From Panonychus citri (taxonomy: Eukaryota > Arthropoda > Arachnida > Trombidiformes > Tetranychidae), in NCBI RefSeq assembly GCF_014898815.1, contig NW_026515539.1:1984001-2048000 (forward strand): a stretch of 64,000 bases of DNA, in the 5' to 3' direction. Shown one piece after another: positions 23,028 to 35,700 of this stretch (the stretch's first letter is position 1; every line of letters starts with the position of its first letter). Made by a program: the position numbers and the translations under genes. The notes beneath the pieces are model-generated. The model was not told the origin of the DNA and ran no database searches. It saw nothing but the letters and a program-made list of their open reading frames with translations.

Positions 23028-23836
23028 ATGGAGGAAGAGGAAATCGTTAGTGAACCGGCACAGGTAAAGATCTTTTTGTTTTTGTTCTATTATGTTTTCT
23101 TCTCATTTATGGAAAGTGTCATGTGTTTGTTTGTCTATGGAAAATTAATCATTGTGACTTTTTTTGTTTGTTTTTCAGGGTAAAACTGGTCTGATATATT
23201 TCAGTTATATTCCACCTGGAATGGATGTTAGAAGAATTCGGGAAACATTCAGTCAATTTGGTGAAGTTGGGCGAATCTATCTCGAGAAAGATTCTGCTAC
23301 CAAAAAGCTTGGTAAAAAGACTAAATTCCATCGTTACTCTGAGGGTTGGTTGGAATTTAAAAAGAAAAAAATTGCCAAAAGAGTCGCTGAAATGCTTAAT
23401 GGTCAACAGGTTGGTGGTAAACGAAAAAATGTCTACTTTGATTGTATTTGGTCAATCAAATATCTTCACAGGTAAAGTTTACAGATTGTTTTTTTTCAAG
23501 AGATCAAATGTTGAGCTTTTATCAATTTAGTTTGACATTCTTTTTGTGTCTTAAATTTATGATTACAGATTCAAATGGCACCATTTAAAGGAGACAATTA
23601 TTCAAGAGAGAGTTTTGAATGAGCAACGCTTACGTTTCGAGTTGGATCAAGCTCGAAAAGAGACCAATTTTTACCTTGAACAGTCTGAGAAACGGAAAAA
23701 GAGAAAGTCAGATAATTCCAATGGAATCAATGAAAGTCAAATGATGGAAAGACAAAAAGAAACAGATGAAACTATTAGAAATCAAAAGCAAACTCCGGAT
23801 GTTGATCTTGACCTATTGAAGCGTATTTTCAATTAG
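23028..23836 (+). CDS. Abt1: Activator of basal transcription 1 / ESF2-like RNA-binding protein
   Basis: Three exons (23028-23063, 23179-23471, 23569-23836) joined at GTAAAG...CAG, GTAAAG...CAG boundaries encode 198 residues; all phases agree and the stop is TAG. The core (about residues 15-110) is an RRM-like fold starting GLIYFSYIPPGMDV, with the ESF2 family signature WSIKYLHRFKWHHL spanning the second intron. A basic, Glu/Lys-rich C-terminal helix follows. ABT1/ESF2 proteins act in the nucleolus in the small-subunit processome, helping early cleavage of pre-rRNA for 18S. Length is close to yeast and animal relatives. The gene runs tail-to-tail with CDC27. The first exon is only 12 codons (MEEEEIVSEPAQ), so the start depends on the first splice being right. 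Confidence 0.9.
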
Positions 23837-24407
23837 TTAATCATATTCAGAGTAATTAAGAAAAACCTTATTCGATTTATGATTATTTCTACTCTTTTAT
23901 TCGTGAATTTTGTGAGACTATATTCAAAACCAGTCTAACATCCAATTCGTTTATCGTTTTAATTATTGGGTCAAGATCATTACCGAAATTGCAAAACTTT
24001 TTCTCCGCTATCGGAAGCATATAAGTGATTCAATTATTAAGCCGTTAAACATTTAAGGAGGAAAAGAGTTGAACAATTATAATTATTGTTCATATTCAGC
24101 TGATAATTTGTAAATATACGATAATAAAAATACCGATCGTTTTATTTTTTGTAATTAAATCATTTCTCAACCGTTTTCATTATAATTAACCTTCATTTAC
24201 GACTATTTATTATTTTATTAATACTTTCTCTTTAACTGTATTTCCTGATTCTTTACTTAGTAAATTGATAAATAATTTTGGTCAATTATCGAATTAAACT
24301 TCGAATATGTTCAAGTTGATTTAATATAAGAAGCATTAAATATCAATTTTCACAGGTCTTTTAAATTGTTGCTCAATTGTTTGATAGTTTCAAGTATAAT
24401 ATATGAA

Positions 24408-24473
24408 GGTGTGTGTGTGTATACAGTTATGTGTTGGTGTAGTTGTGTATGTGTGTGTGTATTTTGTGTGTGC
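24408..24473. repeat. GT-rich microsatellite
   Basis: Interrupted (GT)n and (TGTA) repeats lie between the convergent ends of the ABT1-like and CDC27 genes. It is a simple repeat with no coding content. Confidence 0.8.
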
Positions 24474-24618
24474 TCCAAAGCTTCACGTTCATTTTTTATG
24501 TAAAAAGGAGCAAAGAGACGATTAAGTTCCCCGAAAGTTGTTGTGTTTTGGATGAGAGCAACAAAAAAAGAAGAAGGAGAAATAAAATAAACAAAATCTA
24601 TCTAAATCTAATCTATCC

Positions 24619-27600
24619 TTAAACACCTTCATCCATAAGTTCACCGCCATCGTTATTTAAATCGTTATTTGGAACATAATCTTCGTCCGCATCATCATCA
24701 TCTTCGTCTTCCATTGAAGAAGAATGGGATTCACGATGAAGGTGAGATCGAGGCCTTAATGAACTTTCCGAGCTCTCATTGACTAAATTTGAATTGTATG
24801 TTTCATCTCCAGAGTCTAGACAAACAACAACCTCGTCATCATCATTGGCATATTGTTTATCGATGACCTCTTTGATTTGATTGTTGGCTCCTTTAGGGTC
24901 CAAATCCATAGCCCAAGAGAAATTCATTAGCGCTAAATGCGTATTACCTAAACGTTTGTGGACCTAATTATTAAAAAGTGAGAAAAAAATTTAATTAATT
25001 ATCATAATGGTGTCATCAAGTGAAATCCATCACAACTGAATGGAAACATAAAGGCAGTGGTAAATGTTGATTGAAGACAATTTAATGTTAGATTGATGAT
25101 ACATTTGCTTCAGTGTTAGACAAATTATCATCCAATGTATTTAGGGTTCAAATCTTGACAATCAAATCAAGACACTTTTAGGACTAAATTAGATTTGTAC
25201 AAGTTTAAATAGATTTCTCAGAGGAAATACAACTGTATATGAAAATAGAATTGATAAGCTGAATCAGCTGATGTCACTCACTTATCAAAAACAGTTGTTA
25301 TTTCAAAAGATAACAAATGAAAACAAATTTAATCAGAAACTATCAACCTATGAATGAAAGTGAGTTTATCAATAAAACGACTCCATCATATAACAGATGA
25401 TTAGTAAATCAGCAAAAATCTATTAGTAGCTAGAGCATGATAGCAATAAGTTTATCTGATCTGAACTTTGATTAGAAGACTCTAGATGGATCATCTATCC
25501 GAGTAATATACAAACACTTAAGACTGAAAGTTTGCATGGATAAGGTCAATAAGGAAAAACAAAAGCTTAATTAATGATAAAAATTGGATCAATCGAAACT
25601 CGAGATGAACTAATTATTGAAAGTTGTTAAAAAAGCTATTAAATATATATTTTAGAATAAAAGACTTGACTAATTCTAAAAGAAAATCTCTTTTTCATTA
25701 AAGTAAATACATATGAAGTTTGCAACACTTTTCTCTCACACCAAATACAATTCATTGTACTTTCGGTGGAAACTAATTTGCATATGCAACAAGAAAAGTT
25801 GACAAGCTACATTTCACTATTTCAATCTAATTATCCAGAGTGATAATGAAAAAGGGCGAGAGTGCAAAAAGAAGTCACCCAGCAAATGGAATTGGGAAGA
25901 TAATTGGAACTTAATCAAAGAATGAAAGCGAAAATTGCCACTTACCTTTCCAATTAAAAAGTATACCAATGATTCCTTTGGCACAATTTGCTTCAATTCT
26001 TCTAATTCATGCAACGCCAATTGGTGTTTTTCCATTGAAAAATATATGGATGCTCTATGAAATTTACAAAGTGCATTTTTGGGATCCATTTCGATGGCTT
26101 TATTCAAAGTTGTCAAAGCACTTTCAGTCTTTTTCAAAGCATTTTGAACTACTCCAATGTGACACAAAAGAACTGGTGAACATGATGATATTGAAAGAGC
26201 TTTTCGATAATGTAACTCTGCGAGTTGGAATTTTTCTTGTTTATAATAGATCATTCCGATGCCATACCAAGCATTATAGTGCCTTGCATCGATTCGTATC
26301 GCATTTCGGAAACAGGCCATGGCATGATCCATTTCTTCAGTGAGCACAAGTTCATGTCCCAAAAGAGTATAAGCATAAGCAAAGTCGGGATCCACTTGAA
26401 TAGCCCGTTGTAAGAATTTTATAGCTGTCTCGTGTTCCTTTTGAAGACCAAAACAGTTGCCCGCAACACACCATGTTTGTGGAGCATTTTTGTCAAACTC
26501 AATACATTCTTGAGCTAACATTGATAATTTTATTTCTCTCTGTAAATGCCAAAGAGCAGTACTATAATACTCTGTACCCTGAAGTCGATGTGGTTCAACC
26601 TTGTGAGCTTCTTCGAAATATTTAACAGCTTCTTCATATTTGGACATTTCAAAGTAAGCTCGTCCAATTCCACTTAGTACCCATCCAGTGTTGAATTGTT
26701 TCTGAGGCAAATTCATTAAAATTTTGATGGCTTTGGTACAATGGAATTGTCCTAGGCAAAGGGATGCGTTGGCGAGATCAACCAATAGATTAAGTAAACC
26801 CTCAGCGGACGCACGTTGCATCTTTAATCCGGCTTGTTTAACTTCCTCGGAGATGAAACCTGACTGTTGATTTGACTTTATGGGTTCAGCTTTATTCAAC
26901 TCATTGAGCTCCATTTCTTTTTGCTGTAATGTAGATGAAGAACTAGTTATATTGTTTGATGAATTAGTTTGTTTTCTCGTCTTTTTTGTAGGAGTCTTTG
27001 AACTGGTTGCTCTTTTATTATTTTCTTGATTGATACTCCTTGGTGTTGATTTACTATTTTCTTTCACAGAAGAAGAGCTATTGAATATTCTGGATGAGCG
27101 TCTCAATCCAAGACCTGTTGTTCCAAGTGTTGATTGATTAGTTACTGTAGAAGGAGCTTGAAATCCTAATTCTCCTGGTTGAGTATTTATATGCGCTGAT
27201 TGGCTAAAGATTACTGGTCTACTAACATTATTACGTGTGGTCACTCCTTGGATTGCATGACTTCGACGGGTCTGAGGTTTCTTGGCAGGAGCTCGAGTTA
27301 TTCTTTCACTTTGCATGTTTGCATTACGAATTTCTGAAGTGTCAATATTTTCATTTGGTCCAAGAGTACAAAGATGTATGGGTGGGGTAGAATCTATTAA
27401 TGGAAATACACCAAAACTCAATCTGGAAGCGGTGCCACTCGGTGTCTCGGCTCTTTTCACAGTGGTAGGAGAAATTCTTTCAGAGGAAACATTTGCACTC
27501 CGTCTAGTAATCTTGGTCAGTGGCTGAGCCTTTTGAGGAGCGAGACAAGTTGTTACCCATGAATTAGATTCTGGTGTAATAACGTCAATGGTTCCGTTAT

Positions 27601-28350
27601 CATTTGTCGGCTTTATCAGGGCAAAAGGTGAGTGGATTTCGACAGGCTGATTGAGCTCTTTGATTATGGGAACTGTCACTTGGCTACCTCCAGTTCCTTG
27701 ACTAGTGTTGTCAAAACTTCCTTTAACATTGCTATTCCATAAAGTAACCAAAGGATTATTCCCATGACACAGAGAAAAGTCTATATTATTTATATTGAAT
27801 ATTTTACTTGAATCTGGTTTAGCACCAAGTTTAACCAGATTTTCAAACGATGACCACAGAAAAGGATTGAATTTTAAACTTTTTAGATAATAGTCGACAG
27901 CCTTTTCGTATCGTTCCGTTTTACTACAAATTAAAGCCAACATTTGAGCTGCGAATGCGGCACTTTTACCAAATTCTTGTATAATGTCTTCTGATGAGAG
28001 GCCACCTTTACAGCTGCCACTTTTCTCCAAACAGTTAAATTTACCCAATAAAGCCTCTTCGGCTTCACCATATTTTTTAAGATCACAGCAACATCGGGCC
28101 AGTAATAAACGACATTCAGATGATTTGAAGCTCTTGTTTGAAAGTATAGAATAAGCAGCAACTTGTTTTCCTGCTCGGTAATAGCAAGTCGCTAAAAGGT
28201 AGAGAGATTCCTCGGAAGCAACTGCATCATATTCACATTAAATGATGGGCAACGTTGTTGTAAAATTGGTGATGATAGGGGTTATTTCCATGATGATGAT
28301 GATGAATGTTAGAGGTTAACCATTTCAAGTTGAACAAGTATACCAATCCA

Positions 28351-28382
<32 letters not shown>

Positions 28383-29207
28383 CAGAGAGAAGATAGAAGA
28401 AAGAAGAAGAAAGAGAAGAAAGAAGAGAGAAAGAGGAGAGAAAGAGAAAAAGAAGCCAAACAATTCAGATTAGTAAATGAATAGGAAGGCAGGACAAAAA
28501 TTTGATTGAGAAAAAATAAAACAAAAGATGATTATAATATGTATTTAAATTATTATCATAGATTGAGTTTTCAATACGTATTAAAAACTTACCTTCAGCA
28601 TTCAATCTTTCAGCTAAAAATATTGCATCCTTGTAAGAATAGTGGTTCAGTATGAACCAGATAGTTGCCTGAATAGAGACAGACAGAAAATGAGAAATAT
28701 CATTAGATGTTATCAATAAGCAATAAACAAAAAAGCGTAGATCCAATTAGTTAAATACATTACATAGGCAATAATTGGAATTAGAAATAAAGAAATATAT
28801 CGAGTAAATAACAAATATAACAAGAAAATGGAATAAGGTTAAGGCTTTGAATGGAGAATGACACAAACAATGGAAAAGGCCAAAAAGACGTTGAGATAAA
28901 CCTTCCTCCATTTTTTTTCAAATCTAATTCCTCATCAATGTCTAATATTAAATTGATGAGAAATGAAAAGAGAATATCCTGGGAAACATTTGCTACCAGT
29001 GAAACATTTAATCAACTTCCATGAAGAGAAAAATTAAACCAAATAAGAAAAAGAAACAAATAAAGGCAAAGGAAAAGCTAATATAATGTATAGACATAAT
29101 AAAGAGATGAGAGATGAGAAGAAGGAGAGAAAGAGAACTATTTTGTTCCAAGAGAAATTAATCTTTTCTCTTACCTGTACCGGCTCTTGAATAATCATCT
29201 CCACCAT
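24619..29207 (-). CDS. Cdc27: CDC27/APC3, anaphase-promoting complex TPR subunit
   Basis: Four exons on the minus strand (29207-29175, 28668-28593, 28221-25946, 24963-24619) give 909 residues with matching phases. Exon 1 ends EPVQ and exon 2 reads ATIWFILNHYSYKDAIFLAERL, matching the conserved N-terminus of CDC27. The N-terminal TPR dimerisation region covers about residues 1-170. A long Ser/Thr-rich disordered linker follows, with many S/T-P sites likely used for mitotic phosphorylation. About eight TPRs cover roughly 510-830, ending MNFSWAMDLDPKGANNQIKE. The tail is acidic. CDC27 is a scaffold subunit of the APC/C ubiquitin ligase and binds the IR tails of CDC20/CDH1 and APC10. Human CDC27 is about 824 residues; the extra length is in the linker and tail. 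Intron 3 (25945-24964) is the longest, near 980 bases. Confidence 0.95.
28355..28382. repeat. (AG)14 microsatellite in CDC27 intron 2
   Basis: A pure AG run followed by an imperfect AG/AAG tract to about 28450. It lies in the intron between exons 2 and 3 of CDC27. A minus-strand open frame across it is only a product of the repeat. Confidence 0.9.
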
Positions 29208-29639
29208 TCGGATCTAAAATTGTGGCGAAGATCAAATTTATTAAATTGTAATTAAGATTTAGCTAAAAGAATAAAAAACGAACAAATAAACAATCAAAAA
29301 AACAGAATTGAGAATAAAATTATCACATCAGACCAAATGAACAACATTTTCTGTCTCTTTTCAAAGAGAGTCTTTCGTTTCTCTCTCTCCTCCTCTTTCT
29401 CTCTTTCATCACATTTGAAAAAAACGGTTACTTAGATCAATAGATGTCTCTAGTTCTCAAGAACAACTAGAAACCGGTTTATTCAAATAAAAGAAAAATT
29501 TTCTTTTGGAATTTCAATTTTTCCAATTTATTTGGTTTTTAGAACATTTTTTTGGTTAGTGTTTCCTTTTTCCATTTTTCTCTTTTTCTTTTTGGGTTTA
29601 ACTCTTTCTTAAATATTCTTTTTTCTTTGATTTTTGGAC

Positions 29640-30062
29640 TCAATCCTTATTTAAAACATTCTTTTTGATACTTGAGTATTCGGTAGAATCAATTGATTCG
29701 GTTGCTGCTTGAACATAACACCAAGTGCGACCTGCTCGACATCCTCCTCCACATTTTGGTGATTTACACTTGGGACAATTGAAATGACAACCAGGACAAA
29801 CAACAGAGAGACAATCACATAGATCACGTCCTGACTCAATGTGAACACCTTTCTCATCGTAAACAGCTTTAGATGAATGGACAGGATTGAATGTTGATGT
29901 TGTTCCTTCTAATCGACGTTTTCGTCTTTCACGACGACTGTTCTCAGGCTGAAAATCTTCCATAAATCGACTTCTTCCAAGCTCTAATTCTCTTAAAATT
30001 CTATCACCAGCATTAGATGAATTACCAGCACTATTGACTGGACTGGTTCCATGAGAAGGCAT
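29640..30062 (-). CDS. Arl14ep: ARL14EP-like protein, copy 1
   Basis: A 140-residue frame from ATG 30062 to TGA 29640. The open frame extends 15 codons further upstream but has no ATG there. The C-terminal half is the ARL14 effector protein domain: a basic stretch RRERRKRR, then VYDEKG and ESGRDLCDCL, followed by a dense cysteine cluster (C-P-G-C, C-P-K-C, KCGGGCR) that should bind zinc, ending RTWCYVQ. Human ARL14EP links the small GTPase ARL14 to a myosin motor; the short form resembles ARL14EPL, whose role is unclear. The gene lies head-on upstream of CDC27 in the same orientation, about 430 bases from its first exon. A near-identical copy is at 46553-46975. Whether a noncoding first exon lies upstream is not resolved. 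Confidence 0.85.
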   Translation of the reverse strand: MPSHGTSPVNSAGNSSNAGDRILRELELGRSRFMEDFQPENSRRERRKRRLEGTTSTFNPVHSSKAVYDEKGVHIESGRDLCDCLSVVCPGCHFNCPKCKSPKCGGGCRAGRTWCYVQAATESIDSTEYSSIKKNVLNKD

Positions 30063-30632
30063 ATTTATACGCTTCTTTGGTAATCCTTGGCTTAAATCGC
30101 TCAACAATCAACCAATCCTTGTGGTTTTCCAAACAGACTAAACAAAAGCCATTTAATCAAAGCCCAAATTAAAAAGAGAATAATATAACAGCAATAAAGA
30201 AACAAATTACAACAATTGATGGAAAAAATTACCAACAAGTTAACTAAATCGTTGCTAGATAGCGCTGATTAAAAGCAACAATTTACCTTCCAGTTAATCT
30301 CTTTATGGTCCTTTTGGTTGACCATCTTCATCATCACCTTCATCTTCCCAACAATTAGTGGATAAAATATCTTAAAATCTATACGCTATTCAATAACAAT
30401 CAATATTACCAATTGTTTTTCACTCCATCGAAATGATAAACATTCAGTAACTGAATTTCAGATCTGTGGTGTGAACTCCATCTAGCGATCAATAGATTAA
30501 CTCATCTATCGTATTTTTTCATTGGTTAAACAATTTGTTTACTTTGTTTAATTTCATTATTTTCAAAGAGCAGAAAGAATCTGGTCAATTCAATTTTCTT
30601 TGTTTATCAAATAGAAATCAATCAAACCAGAA
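30063..30632. other. 5' flank of ARL14EP-like copy 1
   Basis: AT-rich sequence that is repeated, with small changes, upstream of the second copy (46976-47450 and 47785-47832). It includes a possible splice donor reading CTGGAAG-GTAAAT on the minus strand near 30285-30295, which may mark an upstream noncoding exon. No other gene is seen. Confidence 0.55.
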
Positions 30633-31077
30633 GGCGAGATGCTGTCGGAATACCTTCCTGACGAATGGTTAATCAAGTACTTTGATTAGAATTTACCAAA
30701 ACAAAACTAAGATTTTGATTCCAAAGATGTCGCTCCAATTGAGATTCCAAAATACCTTTAAAGTTGTTCCAATAGCTCTAGATTAACTCATGAGAAAACA
30801 TAATACAATTAGGAGAAAAATTTAAATATTAATTACCCAGAAGCGGAAATTTTTTTCGAGTGTTATCAGATTTTAAGGTAAGGCTCAAGATCGAGATCGA
30901 GATCGAGATCGAGATGGGTCAATCGATGTTGGTGGTTTAAATTAAGTTTAAGTTAACTAAAGTTTTTGGGGATAAGCTAATGTAAATAGACAAAATGAGA
31001 CTTATGTTTTGAACCTTATTCTTAAATTAAAACTTAATTAAGTAAACTAATCAACCAGACAAAAAGAGAGAGAGAGC
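30633..31077 (-). pseudogene. decayed partial copy of the 5' part of the 60-62 kb gene
   Basis: This stretch aligns with 62266-62700, sharing for example CCTGACGAATGGTT and CAAAGATGTCGCTCCAA exactly. It includes the splice acceptor and about eight codons of the exon that starts at 62289, plus the adjoining upstream sequence. By eye the similarity is roughly three quarters, with indels. It contains a small (GATCGA)4 expansion near 30890-30915 and ends in a (GA)n run, as does the other copy. It has no coding capacity of its own. Confidence 0.7.
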
Positions 31078-32686
31078 ACCCAACAGATTTTCGTCATAAA
31101 TTTTACGACGAAAAAATCTTTTCGGTGTCAACAGATGGAGTCACAAGTCAATTCGTAAAAAGCTTTTTGTTAGACTCGAGATTCTCGACTAATCTTCATA
31201 AGATTAACATTAAAACTTTTAGCCGATTTCTTGGCTCACAATCACAGAGAAACATGGAAGTGGACAAAATTATTCAATTAATTAATTGAAGTGTTTGCTT
31301 ACATGATGTTAGGTTTTCACTATAAAGAGTCACTTCCAGCAAAAAAAAGGCCTGGAGGGCTCGAGACGATCAATTGTCACACAATTAGCGTAATGAGAGC
31401 TGTCGACAGTTAATTGACCTTGTCTACCATTTAGCGCTTTCATTTAATTGTCAAATGTAGCCTAACTTGTACTTGTGAAGTTCATGCGGTGTCGCATGAT
31501 CTCAGATTGTCTAATCAACCAAAAAGCGAATAGTGATCTTTTAGCATCTATTTTTTCGTATTAATGTTACCAATAATCAAATCCGAAATCGTCAGCACAT
31601 TGGCCTGACTTTGGTCTTTATGTGAACAAAGTTTCATGTTCCCAATAAGAATAATAAACTCAAAAAAAGACGAGCCTTGAATCGCCTTTGAACGGAAACT
31701 AAAACCTAACGCTAAACGAAGTTTTGATTGAACATCTTAATGAGTTAATTTCTTGAAGTGTTCTAACAATCTAAAAATTGTTCTATTGTATTTCTATTTA
31801 TCACAAAAAGATAAACACGATCATAAAATGATGTGTATTGTCTTTGATTAAAATTTCAAAGCCCAAAGCCAAAGAATATTAAAGAGGAACTAAACCAAAA
31901 AAATTAATTCGAAAATTTTTTTTCTCTTTTCCTGTCAAAGAAAAGTGAATTTCGAAAATAAGTATGAGTAACTTAACAGGGATGAAAAAGAAGAGGAGTG
32001 ATACTTTATTCTTCAGCCCTTTCAATACTCTTCTTCTTCTTCCTCCTCCTCCTCATCCTTTGATCTCATCTTTTTCTAATTCATCTTACTTTTCCTCATC
32101 TTCTTTTCTCTCTCATTCTTCCTCTTCTCTTTAAAAGAGTCAACATCAGCAAGATGATGTAAAGTAGAATAGTGTAACCTTGAAAAAAAGAGAAATAGTT
32201 TAGATGTAAAATGATGTGGTAAATGGAAACTCCATCCAATAACTTGGAGAAAATTATGTGAAGATAAAGGAAGATAAAGAGATGCATAGAAGATGATGAT
32301 AGTAAAGATGAGAGATACTTCAATTATATAACATTTGCATGTCTCATCCTAAACATAATCAAGTGCACCTATGTCACCCTCATCCTCATCCTTCTCCTCC
32401 CACTCTATCTCTTTCTACTCCTTTCTAATTTACCTCATCATCTTTATCTTTTTAAACCCATTCGATCATCTGTATATCCAATCATCCCATTCAATAACAT
32501 TTCACCCAAGACATCAATCACATTTCTCTCTCTCTCTCTTCTTCATCTTCATCCCTTTTTATATTATTTGTAGACACAATGGTTTATCTAATATGACAAA
32601 AATTTGCTTTTATATTATGTTTAACTCTATACCCCATCAGCACCAAGAGACCCAACACAGAGGATGATGAAAAGAGAAGAGGAAAT

Positions 32687-32728
<42 letters not shown>

Positions 32729-35700
32729 ATGATAAAGTTTTACATCATCAAACCCTTGAAAATTCAGATGAAGTGTAGGAGTTGAGGGAGAACTGAAACT
32801 AGAGTAAAAAATAATATTATGAATTAAAAAAGAGATAGAGTTACCCTTTACCTCCCTTTCTATTACTTCATCTTCATCTTCTGCTTTACTTGTTATTTCA
32901 ACGTCAATTCCCAGTGAAGATACACAATATTATCGTTTTGTTTACTGATTGATGATTCAAATGAAACAAGGATAAAGATGAGGATGAAAAAGATGTCAAC
33001 TTAATATTAGAACTTTTCCCCTTCTATTACTTCAACTATCTTTGATATGAAGTTGTTTAATCAATTCCTAACTCTTTACCCAAACAATCAACAACCTTAA
33101 TCACAATGATAACAATTGAAAACTTATTTGAAATAATATTATCATTATAATATTACAATCAATTCCTAGTCAAGTGAGAGATAAACTGTATATATCGGCA
33201 AGTTGATTAACTTTAAATTATGTTGACAGTTAACTCATTTATCCTCACCAATCACCATACAACTAAATCAATTTCAATTCAATTTATAAGTACAATTAGA
33301 AAGTCAAGATTAAGAAGTGATCAAGATAAAATTGTAATCCCTTTGATAATCAAACTATCAAATCGAAGATATTAAGAAACAATTTAAAAAGTTAACTGTC
33401 AATTGTAACAATTTAATAACAACAGCAAAAAATATGATCAACTTTAAATCCCAATAAGATTAAGCTGATTACCATAAATATATTGCTATTAAAACAACAT
33501 ATTTGGGTAAATTTTATCATATTTTGTTTTCACCAGGATTTGAATTAAATTGTTACAATTGAATTGATGAAGTAATATTGATAAATATGTTAATTGTATT
33601 GCTGGCAATCAATGTGATATTTATGGTTAGTTTTTTTTTCATTAAGAAAAATTATCTCTCATCTCAAATTAATCTGTTAATCTGTCCACTTAATGGTGAT
33701 TATCAATTTAATGGTCATCAACTTGTTGAACAAAATGATGAACAATATCATTATTGATTCTGGTCAATTATTTTCTCACTGGACATCAATCACCTCTCTC
33801 AAAAAGTAGACATGCATTGAAATGTAATGCAAATCTAATAAGCATCAGAGAAAATCATTGATGATAATTATCATCATTAAATTGATGATTAGGAAGATTG
33901 CACATCAAGAAATGAATTTCTCTCTCCCCCATCTAATTGAATACAAGTAGTAAACAGAGACCAGGTTATCTCATCATTAAGGTTATAATCTAATGATACA
34001 AAATGTGTAAGAATGATGATGTATGAAAAAAAAGGAAAAGGAAACAAAGGGAGAAAAAGATGAAAAAGAAAATTGTAATTTTCTTTATTGTGATCAGATT
34101 GATTCTTTAAAATTATGAAAAGCAAAGGATAAAAAGAAAGGAGGATAAACACGCGCTCGATGAATTTTACATAACTTTCATCTTATAGATTTTTCTTCGT
34201 CCTCATCCTCATCCTCATCTTCAACATTCATCATCATCAAGATAAAGTTGCTTTTCCCTGTCACAACTTTTTTCCTCTTCATCCTTTACTTTTTTTTATC
34301 TCTTTCTCTCTCTAGTTTTTTATAGTAACATATTAAGAATGAAAGATGATGAAGAAAAAATTGACAAATGACTTTTTATGCAAACACACACACTCACAGC
34401 ATCATCATTATCCCTTGATAACTTTCCTTATCATCATTCTCATCCAATCATCACAACCCTTTGCACTAACATCGCATCAGTTTTTTTCCCCAAGTAAACA
34501 TTGTTACTAAGTCTTCAGCCAAATGATCAAAGCAATATTGAAAAACATATCAACATAATAATGATAATTACAAGTAATCAACACTAATCACATTGAATTG
34601 TAAGCTAATTACATCAAAAACTGCAACATTAATTGTATGAAATCGTAAAAAAAAATCGGCGACAACAAAACATAAAGACAAACAATCAATACGACTATCG
34701 ATCAATCGACTAATCAAGAGCAGCAATTAAATGGTAATCGAAGTAGCAACAATTTGAAAATCCAATTTCATTCGGTAAAATTGACTTATCCTTAATTCAA
34801 TTAATATTGTTAAACTTTTTCCCTCTCATTTGCAAACATTAAATGATATGATTAGTTCAATTTTCAAAGCCATTATTATGATTACGATCACTTATCCAGG
34901 TAATTTGAATTGTTTACAAAAGCAGAATCATCATCAGTAGAAGCAGAAATTGTATTGTTATCAAAAAAAAAGAGAAAAAGAAAATAAATTTAATATGTAA
35001 AAGAAGAAAAAAAAAGTTCTTTTCACGCAAAAATCTCGTTTCCATTATAATGGTAACAATCATGAAGATAATAACATAGAGACATTGGTGCCAATGTTAT
35101 TTTCTGCTTGGCATTATAATATTATAACAGAAATTGAATTTGAAATGAAGCAAAAAAGGATTGATGGATAAACAAGAAACATAATCAACAAGATAATCCA
35201 TAAGGAGGTAACCAGTATTATTGCAATTCGAGTGGTACTAATCATGTTGTTACTATTTGATTTGATTTGACAATAATATCTTAACATAAGGGATCTGGTT
35301 TATATTAATATCAATCAGGTAAAAAAGTATTAACTTTGTAACACAAAATTGATGAGGATGAAAAGAGGATGCGGATAATATTTAGATTGTTGAGCATCTT
35401 CAGTTATGATTATCAGGATGAATTTTCATCTCTTTAGTGTGTAAATATTATTAAGATGAAATAATTTTCCAATGGTTATAATCCTCGTGATGATGATTGT
35501 TATTATTATCATCATTTTTTTTCCAAGTGATGCCTTGTGATTATTATTATGGTGAAAGATGATGATGATAATAATAATGTTATCATCGTAATAAATGAAA
35601 AACCAGAACCTCCCATGATGATAATGATTTACCAGCATTAACTTTGCAAAATTATCATCATCTTTATTATTGCCTTTTTTTAGTGGAAAACATTATAACC

